A stretch of DNA of 64,000 bases from Ramlibacter lithotrophicus (GTDB lineage: Bacteria > Pseudomonadota > Gammaproteobacteria > Burkholderiales > Burkholderiaceae_C): contig NZ_VTOX01000001.1 of assembly GCF_012184415.1 (NCBI RefSeq), forward strand, positions 806,001-870,000, read 5' to 3'. Under the pieces are notes generated by a model. That model ran no database searches. It had not been told where the DNA came from and worked only from the letters and a program-made list of their open reading frames with translations. Positions 33,680-46,943 of the stretch are shown here, one piece after another. Every line of letters begins with the position of its first letter. Positions within the stretch are counted from its first letter, which is position 1. The position numbers and the translations under genes are program-made.

Positions 33680-33709
33680 CTTGTTTTTCCGTTTCCGGAA
33701 AGCCCTGGA

Positions 33710-34426
33710 TTATGCCACAGGTCGAGCGCGGTCCTGCCGCCAGAGCGTCTTGCCGCCGCTCGCCTTATCGAGCAGCTTCAGCACTTCCTCGTGCGCCGCC
33801 GTCTCCTGGTCGCTCGCGAGCAGCACCGGCAGCGTGAACTGGCGCAGGTCCACCCGCGTCGTGATCGCGCCGATGGCGTCGGCCGCATCGACGTCGATCA
33901 GCAGCGCCTCCTGGCCGCGCGTGAGGTTGATGTACACATCGGCGAGCAACTCGGCGTCGAGCAAGGCGCCGTGCAGCGTCCGGCTGGAGTTGTCGACGCC
34001 GAGGCGGTCGCACAGCGCGTCCAGGCTGTTGCGCTTGCCGGGATACATCTCCTTGGCCATCGCCAGCGTGTCGGTGATGCGACCGACGAAACTGGTGAAC
34101 CCCGGCTTGCCGAGCAGGTCCAGTTCCTTGTCGAGGAACGCGACGTCGAAGGCGGCGTTGTGGATGATGATCTCGGCGCCGGCGAGGTACTCCACCAGTT
34201 CGTCGGCGATCGCGGCGAACTTGGGCTTGTCGCGCAGGAATTCGTTGCTGATGCCGTGGACCTTGAGCGCGTCCTCGTGGCTGTCGCGCTCGGGGTTCAG
34301 GTAGAAATGCCGGTTGTTGCCGGTCAGCTTGCGCGACACGAGCTCGACGCAGCCGATTTCGATGATACGGTCGCCGGCTTCGGCCGACAGGCCCGTGGTT
34401 TCGGTGTCGAGGACGATCTGGCGCAT
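33710..34426 (-). CDS. dnaQ: DNA polymerase III epsilon subunit (proofreading exonuclease)
   Basis: 3'-5' exonuclease that proofreads the replicative polymerase. It has 238 residues. Exo I is LDTETTG (D7, E9), Exo II is HNAAFDVAFL (about 92-101), and Exo III is the HGALLDAELLADVY segment. A C-terminal tail for polymerase alpha binding follows. The ATG at 34426 has no Shine-Dalgarno. CATAAT lies 8 nt upstream, so the mRNA may be leaderless. Confidence 0.95.
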   Translation of the reverse strand: MRQIVLDTETTGLSAEAGDRIIEIGCVELVSRKLTGNNRHFYLNPERDSHEDALKVHGISNEFLRDKPKFAAIADELVEYLAGAEIIIHNAAFDVAFLDKELDLLGKPGFTSFVGRITDTLAMAKEMYPGKRNSLDALCDRLGVDNSSRTLHGALLDAELLADVYINLTRGQEALLIDVDAADAIGAITTRVDLRQFTLPVLLASDQETAAHEEVLKLLDKASGGKTLWRQDRARPVA

Positions 34427-34440
34427 GGCTGGCGATTATG
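34427..34440 (-). promoter_or_regulatory. -10-like box directly before dnaQ
   Basis: CATAAT (minus strand, 34440-34435) is followed by 8 nt and then ATG. It is in the short divergent gap shared with the SDR gene at 34472. Confidence 0.4.
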
Positions 34441-34471
34441 CTTGAGGGCTGCGATCCAACGGGAGCAAGAC

Positions 34472-35227
34472 ATGTTCGATCTGACGGGCAAGGTGGCGCT
34501 GGTCACCGGGGGCAATGGCGGCATCGGGCTGGGCATGGCGACGGGCCTCGCCGAAGCGGGCGCCACCGTGGTGCTGGCCGGGCGCAACGCCGTGAAATCG
34601 GGCGCGGCCGTCACCGCCTTGCGCGCGCGCGACAGGCTCGCCGATTCCATCGAGTGCGACGTCACCCGCGAGAGCGAGGTCGCGGCCCTGTTCCAGGAAG
34701 TCATGCTGCGCCACCTGCGGCTGGACATCCTCGTGAACAACGCCGGCACGACGGTGCGCAAGCCGCCGCACGAACTGGGCCTGGACGAATGGAACCGGGT
34801 GATGGACACCAACCTCACCAGCGCGTTCCTCTGCTGCCGGGCGGCGCACGCGCTCATGAAGGAAGGCGGCGGCGGCAAGATCATCAACATCGGCTCGATG
34901 CTGTCCATCTTCGGCGCGCCGTACGCGGCGGTGTACGGCGCCAGCAAGGGCGGCATCGTCCAGTTCACGAAATCGATCGCGACGGCGTGGGCCGCCGACA
35001 ACATCCAGGCCAACGCGGTGCTGCCCGGATGGATCGACACCGAACTCACCCGCGGCGCGCGAGCGCAGGTGCCGGGTCTGAACGAGCGGGTGCTGGCCCG
35101 CACGCCGGCGGGGCGCTGGGGGGCGGCCTCCGACCTCGCGGGCATCGCCGTGTTCCTCGCGAGCAGCGCGTCCGACTTCATCACCGGCACCGCGATCCCG
35201 GTCGACGGCGGGTACTCGATCACCTGA
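34472..35227 (+). CDS. SDR-family oxidoreductase (gluconate/2-deoxygluconate dehydrogenase-like)
   Basis: 251-residue classical SDR. The ATG at 34472 follows GGGAG. The cofactor loop TGGNGGIGLG, NNAG, and the catalytic GSMLSIFGAPYAAVYGASK (Ser-Tyr-Lys) are visible, and the C-terminus FITGTAIPVDGGYS is typical. The first residues MFDLTGKVALVTGG resemble gluconate 5-dehydrogenase or KduD-type enzymes. The substrate is not settled. It is divergent from dnaQ. Confidence 0.88.
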   Translation: MFDLTGKVALVTGGNGGIGLGMATGLAEAGATVVLAGRNAVKSGAAVTALRARDRLADSIECDVTRESEVAALFQEVMLRHLRLDILVNNAGTTVRKPPHELGLDEWNRVMDTNLTSAFLCCRAAHALMKEGGGGKIINIGSMLSIFGAPYAAVYGASKGGIVQFTKSIATAWAADNIQANAVLPGWIDTELTRGARAQVPGLNERVLARTPAGRWGAASDLAGIAVFLASSASDFITGTAIPVDGGYSIT

Positions 35228-35232
35228 GCGGC

Positions 35233-35877
35233 ATGGCGGACGCGCTCGGCTGGTGGCTGGCGGCGATCACGGTCGCCGTCCTGCTCGCCTACCAGGTCCT
35301 GCTCGCGGCGGCGGGGCGGCGGCGGCCGCAGCGGCTGGCGCGCGCGGCCCATGCCACCTTGCGCGAACAATGGTTCGTCGCCGTCTCGGCGCAGAAGGGC
35401 TCGGAAGTGCTGGGCGTGCAGACCCTGCGCAACTCCCTCATGTCGGCGACCATGACCGCTTCGACGTCGGTGCTGGCCCTCATGGGGACGGTCACGCTCG
35501 CGGCGCCGTCGCTGGACGCGACCTTCAGGGGCACGGGTCTGCCGCAGTTCACGCCGCGGCTCGCGATGGAACTGGTCCTCATCGCGCTTCTGTTCGCCTC
35601 GCTGGTCGCTTCCGTGATGGCGGTGCGCTACTACCACCATGCCGGCTTCATCGTCGGCATGCCGGTTGAATCGCAGGCGCGGCGCGAGTGGTCGGAGGCG
35701 GGGGTTGCGTACCTCGGCAAGGCCGGCCGGCTCTATGGCTGGAGCCTGCGCTACCTGCTGCTGGTGGTCCCGGTCGTGGCCTTCATCCTGCACCCCGTGA
35801 CGGGGCCGGTGGCGGCCGTGCTGGTCGCCGGCGTGCTGTACGGCTTCGACCGGTTTTCGCCGGCCGCGATCCGCTAA
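35233..35877 (+). CDS. DUF599 family membrane protein
   Basis: 214 residues with about four membrane segments (near 5-27, 72-92, 112-132, 178-205). The arrangement and the QKGSEVLGVQTLRNS motif fit DUF599, of unknown function. It starts 5 nt after the SDR stop, so it is probably co-transcribed with it. There is no signal peptide or catalytic motif. Confidence 0.8.
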   Translation: MADALGWWLAAITVAVLLAYQVLLAAAGRRRPQRLARAAHATLREQWFVAVSAQKGSEVLGVQTLRNSLMSATMTASTSVLALMGTVTLAAPSLDATFRGTGLPQFTPRLAMELVLIALLFASLVASVMAVRYYHHAGFIVGMPVESQARREWSEAGVAYLGKAGRLYGWSLRYLLLVVPVVAFILHPVTGPVAAVLVAGVLYGFDRFSPAAIR

Positions 35878-35898
35878 CGCCGCGCGCCGGTCCGTCCG

Positions 35899-36258
35899 TC
35901 AGCCGGCCGACCGGCCCTTCTGGTACAGCGCGGCCGAACGGCGACCGGTGCGGCAGAACGCCAGCACCGGCTTCGGCAGGCTGTCCACCAGATCCGCCAT
36001 CCGCCGCGCGTCGGCGTCGGAATGGCCGGACGGCGGCACCGGCAGGTGCCGGTAATGGAGGCCGGCCGCCCGCGCCGCGGCCTCGAGCTCGGCGCTGCGG
36101 GGCTGCGCGCGCCCGCCCTCGAAGTCGGGACGATTGTTGACGATGCTGCGATAGCCCGCTGCCGCGGCGGCGTGCATGTCGTCGGCGCCCAGTTGCGGCG
36201 TGATCGACAGTGCCTCGTCGACGCGCTCCACCGGAAGATGTACTGCATGAGTGTCCAT
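35899..36258 (-). CDS. DUF442/TIGR01244 phosphatase-like sulfur transferase
   Basis: 119 residues with the protein-tyrosine-phosphatase-like fold. A C-x5-R loop is visible in FCRTGRRSAAL near residue 100-110, and a YRSIVNNRPDFEGG segment near 35-48 is typical. Members are found fused to or beside persulfide dioxygenase (Blh) genes and are linked to sulfide metabolism. No such partner is seen here. It lies downstream of the ISC operon with a gap of 79 nt, and could be co-transcribed. Confidence 0.82.
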   Translation of the reverse strand: MDTHAVHLPVERVDEALSITPQLGADDMHAAAAAGYRSIVNNRPDFEGGRAQPRSAELEAAARAAGLHYRHLPVPPSGHSDADARRMADLVDSLPKPVLAFCRTGRRSAALYQKGRSAG

Positions 36259-36337
36259 GCCGCATGAGAGCACACGGCGGGCGGCCGCCGTGTCGGAAAG
36301 CGCCGGATCCGGTGTCGGCGCGATCAGGCAAACGGCA

Positions 36338-36675
36338 TCAGCCGCGCTTTTCCTTCGCCAGGTTGATGGTGTAGCGCGGAATCTCCACCACCAGGTCCTG
36401 CTGGGCCACGATCGCCTGGCACGACAGCCGGGAGTCGGGCTCGAGGCCCCAGGCACGATCGAGCAGGTCTTCCTCGTTCTCGTCCATCTCGTTGAGGGAC
36501 TTGAAGCCCTCGCGAACCACCACGTGGCAGGTGGTGCACGCGCAGCTCATGTCGCAGGCGTGCTCGATCTCGATGTCGTTGTCCAGCAGCGCCTCGCAGA
36601 TCGAGGTGCCCGGCGTCACCTGCAACTCGGCGCCCTCGGGGCAGATTTCGGGGTGCGGCAGGACCTTGATCTTCG

Positions 36676-36679
<4 letters not shown>
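36338..36679 (-). CDS. fdx: ISC-type 2Fe-2S ferredoxin
   Basis: Electron donor for Fe-S cluster assembly on IscU. It has 113 residues. Cluster ligands C42, C48, C51 and C87 fit the C-x5-C-x2-C-xn-C pattern; an extra C46 lies inside the loop, as in other ISC ferredoxins. The ATG overlaps the hscA stop (ATGA). It is the last gene of iscRSUA-hscBA-fdx; no iscX is seen after it. Confidence 0.95.
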
Positions 36680-38541
<1,862 letters not shown>

Positions 38542-38551
38542 GGGCCTGACT

Positions 38552-39076
38552 TTACCGTCCCAGTTGTTCAAAGCGGTCCTGCACGTCCTGGCCGAAGCGC
38601 TCGATGAACATGAGCGCTCTGACCTGCCCGGCGGCCGCGGCGGCGGCGTTGTCCCGATCGAGCAGCTGCTCGATGTCGCGCAGCACCTCCTGGCGCGACT
38701 GGCGCAACTGCACCTCCAGCCGCTCCAGCGCTTCCTCGTCCTGCGCTTCCTCCAGGGCTTCGCGCCATTCCATCTGCTCGATCAGGAATTTCGACGGCAT
38801 GGCGGTGTTGTCCTGCGCGTTGATGGGCGCGCCGCGCAACTCGCACAGGTAGGCGGCGCGCTGCAACGGGTCCTTCAGGCGCTTGTAGGCCTCGTTGATG
38901 CGCACCGACCACTGCATCGCGACGCGCTGCGCCGCGGCGCCTTCGGCCGCGAACCGGTCCGGATGGGCCTGGCGCTGCAGTTCCTTCCATCTCGCGTCGA
39001 TGGCGGCGCCGTCCTGCGCGAACCGCTCTGGCAGCCCGAACAGCTCGAAGTCGCTGGATTGCAGGTGAAGGTTCAT
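38552..39076 (-). CDS. hscB: J-domain co-chaperone HscB
   Basis: Delivers IscU to HscA and stimulates its ATPase. It has 174 residues, as expected. The N-terminal J domain has the HPD motif at 38-40. The C-terminal three-helix domain (about 95-170) binds IscU. It lies 10 nt upstream of hscA and downstream of a terminator-like hairpin after iscA. Confidence 0.94.
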   Translation of the reverse strand: MNLHLQSSDFELFGLPERFAQDGAAIDARWKELQRQAHPDRFAAEGAAAQRVAMQWSVRINEAYKRLKDPLQRAAYLCELRGAPINAQDNTAMPSKFLIEQMEWREALEEAQDEEALERLEVQLRQSRQEVLRDIEQLLDRDNAAAAAAGQVRALMFIERFGQDVQDRFEQLGR

Positions 39077-39088
39077 GGTCGTCTGATG

Positions 39089-39125
39089 AAAAAGACCGCC
39101 GGCACCGGGGATGCGGGGGCGGTCT
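39089..39125 (-). terminator. Attenuator-type terminator between iscA and hscB
   Basis: An 8-bp stem (plus arms 39093-39100 and 39118-39125) with a 17-nt loop is followed by five T residues on the minus strand. It sits inside the isc operon, so partial termination would lower hscB-hscA-fdx relative to iscRSUA. Confidence 0.65.
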
Positions 39126-39143
39126 CTCGGGATCCGGGATGGG

Positions 39144-39467
39144 TCAGACGCGGAAGCTTTCCCCGCACCCGCAGCGGTCGCGCTCGTTGGGGTTGCTGAA
39201 CTTGAATCCCTCGTTGAGCCCCTCGCGCACGAAGTCGAGCTGCGTGCCGTCGATGTACGCGAGGCTCTTGGGATCGATCAGCACCTTGACGCCGTGCTGC
39301 TCGAACACGATGTCCTCGGGGGCGAACTCGTCCACGTATTCGAGCTTGTACGACAGCCCGGAACAGCCGGTGGTCTTCACGCCCAGCCGCACGCCCACGC
39401 CCTTGCCCCGCTTCGCGAGATAGCGGGTGACGTGGCGAGCGGCGGCCTCGGTCAGGGTGATCGCCAT
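39144..39467 (-). CDS. iscA: Iron-sulfur assembly protein IscA
   Basis: A-type carrier that receives clusters from IscU and delivers 4Fe-4S clusters. It has 107 residues. The three cysteine ligands C35, C99 and C101 (TTGCSG and CGCGESF) are intact. It lies 18 nt downstream of iscU. Confidence 0.95.
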   Translation of the reverse strand: MAITLTEAAARHVTRYLAKRGKGVGVRLGVKTTGCSGLSYKLEYVDEFAPEDIVFEQHGVKVLIDPKSLAYIDGTQLDFVREGLNEGFKFSNPNERDRCGCGESFRV

Positions 39468-39485
39468 TGCGCTTGTTTCCCCCGC

Positions 39486-39872
39486 CTAGTGCGTGTGCTT
39501 CTTCTTGTAGTCCTGGACGGCCGCCTTGATGGCGTCCTCGGCCAGGATCGAGCAGTGGATCTTCACCGGCGGCAGCGCCAGCTCTTCGGCGATCTCGCTG
39601 TTCTTCAGCGCGGCCGCCTGCTCGAGGGTCTTGCCCTTCACCCATTCGGTGACCAGCGAGCTCGACGCGATGGCCGAGCCGCAGCCGTAGGTCTTGAAGC
39701 GCGCGTCCTCGATGACGCCGGTCGCAGGGTTCACCTTGATCTGCAGCTTCATCACGTCGCCGCAGGCGGGCGCGCCCACCATGCCGGTGCCGACGCTGTC
39801 GTCGCCCTTGTCGAAGGAGCCGACGTTGCGCGGGTTCTCGTAGTGGTCGACGACTTTCTCGGAATAGGCCAT
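39486..39872 (-). CDS. iscU: Iron-sulfur scaffold IscU
   Basis: Scaffold on which 2Fe-2S clusters are built from IscS sulfur. It has 128 residues. Ligands C37, D39, C64 and C107 are intact. The HscA recognition motif LPPVK is at 100-104. It lies between iscS and iscA, preceded by a good GGAGAG. Confidence 0.97.
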   Translation of the reverse strand: MAYSEKVVDHYENPRNVGSFDKGDDSVGTGMVGAPACGDVMKLQIKVNPATGVIEDARFKTYGCGSAIASSSLVTEWVKGKTLEQAAALKNSEIAEELALPPVKIHCSILAEDAIKAAVQDYKKKHTH

Positions 39873-39955
39873 TTCTCTCTCCTGTCTTGGTCAGGCGGAC
39901 GCCGGTCCGCGTGCCTGGATGCCGGGTGACTCCGGAATCGCAGGGCCCGTGTTCT

Positions 39956-41176
39956 TCAGTGCGCGCTCCACTGGATGGTGGAGAGGTCGACGCCGTCCTG
40001 GTACATCTCCCACAGCGGACTCAGCTCGCGCAGCCGCGAGACGTTCTGCTTGATGGTGGCGACGGCGTAGTCGATTTCTTCCTCGGTCGTGAAGCGGCCG
40101 ATCGTCATGCGCAGGCTGCTGTGCGCCAGCTCGTCGCTGCGGCCGAGCGCGCGCAGGACGTAGCTCGGCTCCAGCGAGGCCGAGGTGCAGGCCGAGCCGG
40201 ACGAGACGGCCAGGCCCTTGATGCCCATGATCAGCGACTCGCCTTCGACGTAGTTGAAGCTGATGTTCAGGTTCTGGGCCACGCGTCGCTCGAGGCTGCC
40301 GTTGATGAACACCTGCTCGACGTCCTTCAGGCCGTCCAGCAGCCGCTGCTGGAGCACGCGCGCCTTCTCGTTGTCGCGCGCCATCTCGACCTTCGCGATG
40401 CGGAACGCCTCGCCCATGCCGACGATCTGGTGCGTGGGCAGCGTGCCCGAACGCATCCCGCGCTCGTGGCCGCCACCGTGCATCTGCGCCTCCAGCCGCA
40501 CCCGCGGCTTGCGGCAGACGTACAGCGCCCCTATGCCTTTCGGGCCGTAGGTCTTGTGCGAGGCCAGGCTCATCAGGTCGACCGGCAGCTGCTTCACGTC
40601 GATGTCGACCTTGCCCGTCGCCTGCGCCGCATCCACGTGGAAGATGATGCCCTTCTCGCGGCACAGGGCGCCGAGCGCCGGGATGTCCTGGACCACGCCG
40701 ATCTCGTTGTTCACGAACATCACGCTGGCCAGGATCGTGTCGGGCCGCAGCGCGGCCTTGAACGCATCGAAGTCGACCAGGCCGTCCTCCCGCACGTCGA
40801 GGTAGGTCACCTCGAAGCCCTGGCGCTCCAGTTCGCGCATCGGGTCCAGCACCGCCTTGTGCTCGGTCTTCACCGTGATCAGGTGCTTGCCGCGGCCCTT
40901 GTAGAAGTGCGCGGCGCCCTTGATGGCCAGGTTGTTGGACTCGGTCGCGCCGGACGTCCACACGATCTCTCGCGGGTCGGCGCCGATCAGGTCGGCCACC
41001 TGGCCGCGCGCCTTCTCGACCGCCTCCTCCGCTTCCCAGCCCCAGGCATGGCTGCGCGACGCCGGGTTGCCGAAGTGCTCGCGCAACCAGGGAATCATCG
41101 CGTCCACGACGCGCTGGTCCACCGGCGTCGTCGCGCCGTAATCCATGTAGATCGGGAAATGCGGGGTGGTATCCAT
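39956..41176 (-). CDS. iscS: Cysteine desulfurase IscS
   Basis: PLP enzyme that removes sulfur from cysteine and passes it to IscU, tRNA thiolation and other paths. It has 406 residues from the ATG at 41176. The PLP lysine is in [10 protein letters not shown] and the persulfide cysteine in [16 protein letters not shown], a group I loop. An earlier in-frame start at 41245 would add 23 non-conserved residues. Confidence 0.96.
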   Translation of the reverse strand: MDTTPHFPIYMDYGATTPVDQRVVDAMIPWLREHFGNPASRSHAWGWEAEEAVEKARGQVADLIGADPREIVWTSGATESNNLAIKGAAHFYKGRGKHLITVKTEHKAVLDPMRELERQGFEVTYLDVREDGLVDFDAFKAALRPDTILASVMFVNNEIGVVQDIPALGALCREKGIIFHVDAAQATGKVDIDVKQLPVDLMSLASHKTYGPKGIGALYVCRKPRVRLEAQMHGGGHERGMRSGTLPTHQIVGMGEAFRIAKVEMARDNEKARVLQQRLLDGLKDVEQVFINGSLERRVAQNLNISFNYVEGESLIMGIKGLAVSSGSACTSASLEPSYVLRALGRSDELAHSSLRMTIGRFTTEEEIDYAVATIKQNVSRLRELSPLWEMYQDGVDLSTIQWSAH

Positions 41177-41248
41177 GGTGACTTGGCGAGGGATGATGTC
41201 TTCAGCGGACCGGTCCGGCCTTGCGCATGCGCAAGCCGGAACCACTCG

Positions 41249-41785
41249 CTACGACTTGGCGAACGTGTTCCCCAGGGCGAACACCGAGTTCGGCGCGTTG
41301 ACGCGGATCGGCTTGACCACGGGCTGGCTGGAGATCGCGCGCTTGACGGCCGGCTTGTCCTCGACCTGCACCCCCTTGGCGAGCTGCTCGTCGACCAGCT
41401 TCTGCAGGGTCACCGAGTCCAGGAACTCCACCATCCGCTGGTTCAGCGCGGCCCACAGTTCGTGGGTCATGCAGCGGCCGCCGTCGCCCTGGCAGTTTTC
41501 CTTGCCGCCGCATTGCGTCGCGTCCAGGGGCTCGTCCACCGACACGATGATGTCGGCCACGGTGATGTCGGCCGCCTTGCGCCCGAGGCTGTAGCCGCCG
41601 CCCGGACCGCGGGTCGACTCCACCAGTTCGTGGCGACGCAGCTTGCCGAACAGCTGTTCGAGGTAGGACAGCGAGATCTGCTGGCGCTGGCTGATCGCTG
41701 CCAGCGTGACGGGGCCGTTGTTCTGGCGCAGGGCCAGGTCGATCATCGCAGTGACCGCAAAGCGGCCTTTGGTTGTGAGACGCAT
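41249..41785 (-). CDS. iscR: Fe-S cluster regulator IscR (Rrf2 family)
   Basis: Winged-helix repressor that senses 2Fe-2S sufficiency and controls the isc operon. It has 178 residues from the ATG at 41785 ([11 protein letters not shown]). The helix-turn-helix is about 28-50. Cluster ligands are C92, C98, C105 and H108. The spacing between the second and third cysteines is six residues, one more than in E. coli IscR. AAGGAG-like AGGAGCTT precedes the start. It leads the operon. Confidence 0.95.
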   Translation of the reverse strand: MRLTTKGRFAVTAMIDLALRQNNGPVTLAAISQRQQISLSYLEQLFGKLRRHELVESTRGPGGGYSLGRKAADITVADIIVSVDEPLDATQCGGKENCQGDGGRCMTHELWAALNQRMVEFLDSVTLQKLVDEQLAKGVQVEDKPAVKRAISSQPVVKPIRVNAPNSVFALGNTFAKS

Positions 41786-41919
41786 CGCAAGCTCCTTCTG
41801 CTTGGGCCGTTCCTTCATTCGCCCCACGACGCCGCTGGCGCCCGGAGCCCGTCTCCGCCCTTTCGTCCGGCTTCCCCACCGGATTCCCGCCGCTCGTGCC
41901 AGCGAGTCCTTGGACTGTT

Positions 41920-41942
41920 CTTGAGTGTTTCGATCAAGTTTA
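41920..41942 (-). promoter_or_regulatory. Probable iscR promoter with an inverted repeat
   Basis: An inverted repeat CTTGA-N9-TCAAG (41920-41938) overlaps an extended -10-like TGGTAAACT on the minus strand (41945-41937). It is within the 252-nt gap between uvrB and iscR, which holds no gene. A repressor site for IscR autoregulation is plausible, but the match to known IscR boxes is weak. Confidence 0.3.
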
Positions 41943-42037
41943 CCAGAAAACCCGCCGAGGCGCTCAGGTAATCGGGAAATAGATCGTCGGCTGCCGCCGA
42001 GGTTCCCGGCCCCAGGCGCGGCGGGCGCCGACGCCTC

Positions 42038-44140
<2,103 letters not shown>

Positions 44141-44202
44141 CTGTATTGAATGACCTGTATCAAGGCTCGCCGCCGCGGCGCGGGTGCCAGCGGTGCGGCC
44201 GC

Positions 44203-44208
44203 TAAAAT
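44203..44208 (+). promoter_or_regulatory. -10-like box of the aminotransferase gene
   Basis: TAAAAT at 44203-44208, about 66 nt before the ATG at 44275; no clear -35 is seen. It lies in the 134-nt divergent gap shared with uvrB. Confidence 0.35.
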
Positions 44209-44274
44209 CGAGGGTTGCCGGACAGGGTACCGCAAGCGCGCCCGCCGTGCCCACCACTCTTTCCAAGGATCCAC

Positions 44275-45474
44275 ATGTCTCTGTTCAACGCCGTCGAAAT
44301 GGCCCCGCGCGACCCCATCCTGGGCCTCAACGAACAGTTCAATGCCGATTCGAACCCCGACAAGGTCAACCTGGGCGTCGGCGTGTACTACGACGACAAC
44401 GGCAAGCTGCCCCTGCTGGAGTGCGTGAAGACCGCCGAGAAGCAGATGATGGAAGCGCCCAAGGCGCGCGGCTACCTGCCGATCGACGGCATCGCGGCGT
44501 ACGACAGCGCCGTGAAGAACCTGGTATTTGGGGCCGGCAGCGACGCCGTCAAGTCCGGCCGCGTGGCCACGGTCCAGGCGCTGGGCGGCACCGGCGGACT
44601 GAAGGTCGGCGCCGACTTCCTGAAGCGGCTGAGCCCGAACGCCAAGGTGCTGATCAGCGACCCGAGCTGGGAGAACCACCGGGCGCTGTTCACGAACGCC
44701 GGCTTCGTCGTCGAGGCGTATCCCTATTACGACGCCGCCCGCCGCGGCATCAACTTCGACGGCATGCTCACGGCGCTGAACGCGGCGCCGGCCGGCACGA
44801 TCGTCCTGCTGCACGCCTGCTGCCACAACCCGACCGGCTACGACCTGACGGCCGGCCAGTGGGACCAGGTGGTCGCCGTGACCAAGGCAAGGCAGCTGGT
44901 GCCGTTCCTGGACATGGCGTACCAGGGTTTCGGCGCCGGCATCGCCGAGGACGGCGCCGTCATCGGCAAGTTCGTGGCGTCGGGCCAGGATTTCTTCGTG
45001 TCCACCTCGTTCTCCAAGAGCTTCAGTCTCTACGGCGAGCGCGTCGGCGCGCTGTCGGTGCTGTGCTCGAACAAGGAAGAGGCCGACCGCGTGCTGTCGC
45101 AGCTGAAGATCGTCATCCGCACCAACTACAGCAACCCGCCGACCCACGGCGGCCAGGTGGTGGCCACCGTCCTCAACACGCCCGAACTGCGCGCCTTGTG
45201 GGAGAAGGAGCTCGCCGCCATGCGCGTGCGGATCAAGCAGATGCGCACCGCGATGGTGCAAAAGCTCAAGGCGGCCGGCGTGAAGCAGGACATGAGCTTC
45301 ATCGAACAGCAGGTCGGCATGTTCAGCTATTCGGGCCTCACCAAGGACCAGATGGTGCGCCTGCGCAGCGAGTTCTCGGTCTACGGGACCGACACCGGGC
45401 GCATGTGCGTCGCCGCGCTCAACAGCAGGAACATCGACTACGTCTGCGCCTGCATCGCGAAGGTGGTCGGCTGA
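44275..45474 (+). CDS. Aromatic/aspartate aminotransferase (class I)
   Basis: PLP-dependent transaminase of the AspC/TyrB group, acting on aromatic amino acids and aspartate with 2-oxoglutarate. It has 399 residues, the family length. The PLP lysine is in [16 protein letters not shown] (about 243-258). CHNPTGYD and the C-terminal RMCVAALN are typical. AAGGA lies 5 nt upstream of the ATG. TyrB and AspC cannot be separated by eye. Confidence 0.93.
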   Translation: MSLFNAVEMAPRDPILGLNEQFNADSNPDKVNLGVGVYYDDNGKLPLLECVKTAEKQMMEAPKARGYLPIDGIAAYDSAVKNLVFGAGSDAVKSGRVATVQALGGTGGLKVGADFLKRLSPNAKVLISDPSWENHRALFTNAGFVVEAYPYYDAARRGINFDGMLTALNAAPAGTIVLLHACCHNPTGYDLTAGQWDQVVAVTKARQLVPFLDMAYQGFGAGIAEDGAVIGKFVASGQDFFVSTSFSKSFSLYGERVGALSVLCSNKEEADRVLSQLKIVIRTNYSNPPTHGGQVVATVLNTPELRALWEKELAAMRVRIKQMRTAMVQKLKAAGVKQDMSFIEQQVGMFSYSGLTKDQMVRLRSEFSVYGTDTGRMCVAALNSRNIDYVCACIAKVVG

Positions 45475-45557
45475 GCGGAGCTGGCCAGTCCGGCACGTAG
45501 GCCCAGCCGCACGGCGGTATCAGCGGGAATGCCGATGGCGCCGCCCGGTCGGGGTGC

Positions 45558-45572
45558 TATATTGCACCGCAA
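45558..45572 (+). promoter_or_regulatory. phaZ promoter with a TTGC-N3-GCAA palindrome
   Basis: A -10-like TATATT (45558-45563) overlaps TTGCACCGCAA (45562-45572), about 18 nt before the phaZ ATG. Palindromes of TGC-Nx-GCA type are known targets of PHA regulators (PhaR), so repression linked to polymer status is plausible. This is inference. Confidence 0.4.
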
Positions 45573-45589
45573 CAAGAGAGGGCCGAGCC

Positions 45590-46942
45590 ATGCTGTACCA
45601 CATCTACGAAGCGCAGCGAAACGTCATGGAGCCGTTCGCGGATTTCGCGCAGGCGGCCTCCAAGCTGTACAGCAATCCACTCTCGCCATTCGGCCAGAAC
45701 CCCTTCGCCCAGCGGGTGTCGGCGAGCTACGACCTCATGTACCGGCTCTGGAAGGACTACGAGAAGCCGGAGTTCGGCATCACGACGGTGGACGTCGACG
45801 GCACGCCCGTCGCCATCCATGAGCGCGTCGAGCTGGACAAGCCCTTCTGCGAACTGCGCCGGTTCAAGCGCTTCTCCGACGACCCGGCGACGCTCGCCAG
45901 GCTGAAACAGCAGCCGGCCGTGCTGATCGTCGCGCCGCTGTCGGGGCATTACGCGACGCTGCTGCGCGACACGGTGCGCACCATGCTGCAGGACCACAAG
46001 GTCTACATCACCGACTGGAAGAACGCCCGCCTGGTGCCGCTGGACCAGGGCGAGTTCCACCTGGACGACTATGTCGGCTACGTGCAGGAGTTCATCCGCC
46101 ATCTGCAGGCCAGCTACGGCAACTGCCACGTGATCAGCGTCTGCCAGCCCACCGTGCCGGTGCTGGCGGCGGTGTCGCTGATGGCGTCGCGCGGCGAGGT
46201 GACGCCGCTGACGATGACCATGATGGGCGGCCCGATCGACGCGCGCAAGTCGCCGACGGCCGTCAACAACCTGGCCATGAACAAGAGCTACGAGTGGTTC
46301 GAGAACAACGTGATCTACCGCGTGCCGACCACTTTTCCCGGCGCCGGGCGGCGGGTCTACCCCGGCTTCCTGCAGCACACGGGCTTCGTCGCGATGAACC
46401 CGGACCGCCACCTGTCGAGCCATTACGACTACTTCCGCAACCTGATCCAGGGCGACGACGCGAGCACCGAGGCCCACCGCAAGTTCTACGACGAGTACAA
46501 CGCGGTGCTGGACATGGACGCCGATTACTACCTGGACACGATCCGCGTCGTATTCCAGGAGTTCGCGCTGGTGAACGGCACCTGGGACGTGATCAACGAC
46601 GAAGGCGAACTGGAGCGCGTGCGTCCCGAGGACATCAGGACGACGGCGCACTTCACGATCGAGGGCGAGCTCGACGACATTTCCGGATCGGGCCAGACCG
46701 AGGCCGCCCACGCCCTTTGCTGCAACGTGCCGAAGTCGCGCCAGAAGCACCTCGAGGTGAAGGGCGCCGGCCACTACGGCATCTTCAGCGGCCGCCGCTG
46801 GCGCGAGGTGGTGTACCCGCAGGTGCGCGACTTCATCCTGCAGTTCAATGAAGGCCCGTCGGTGCCGGTGCGCGGGCGCAACGGCGCGGCGGCCGACGCG
46901 GCGCCGGCCGCGAAGAAGGCACGCCGCGCCGCCGCCGCCTGA
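45590..46942 (+). CDS. phaZ: Intracellular polyhydroxyalkanoate depolymerase
   Basis: Mobilises stored polyhydroxybutyrate granules. It has 450 residues. The nucleophile is a cysteine, C185 in ISVCQPTVPV, as in the thiol-type PhaZ of Ralstonia/Cupriavidus; there is no serine lipase box. The conserved GHYGIFSG near residue 410 supplies the catalytic His. There is a Lys/Ala-rich C-terminal tail. GAGAGGG precedes the ATG. It is 1 nt from the downstream ferredoxin gene, so the two are one operon. Confidence 0.93.
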   Translation: MLYHIYEAQRNVMEPFADFAQAASKLYSNPLSPFGQNPFAQRVSASYDLMYRLWKDYEKPEFGITTVDVDGTPVAIHERVELDKPFCELRRFKRFSDDPATLARLKQQPAVLIVAPLSGHYATLLRDTVRTMLQDHKVYITDWKNARLVPLDQGEFHLDDYVGYVQEFIRHLQASYGNCHVISVCQPTVPVLAAVSLMASRGEVTPLTMTMMGGPIDARKSPTAVNNLAMNKSYEWFENNVIYRVPTTFPGAGRRVYPGFLQHTGFVAMNPDRHLSSHYDYFRNLIQGDDASTEAHRKFYDEYNAVLDMDADYYLDTIRVVFQEFALVNGTWDVINDEGELERVRPEDIRTTAHFTIEGELDDISGSGQTEAAHALCCNVPKSRQKHLEVKGAGHYGIFSGRRWREVVYPQVRDFILQFNEGPSVPVRGRNGAAADAAPAAKKARRAAAA

Positions 46943-46943
46943 A

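Noticed and set aside
44141..44160. LexA (SOS) box upstream of uvrB
   Set aside because: The CTGTAT copies are direct, not inverted, so they do not match CTGT-N8-ACAG.
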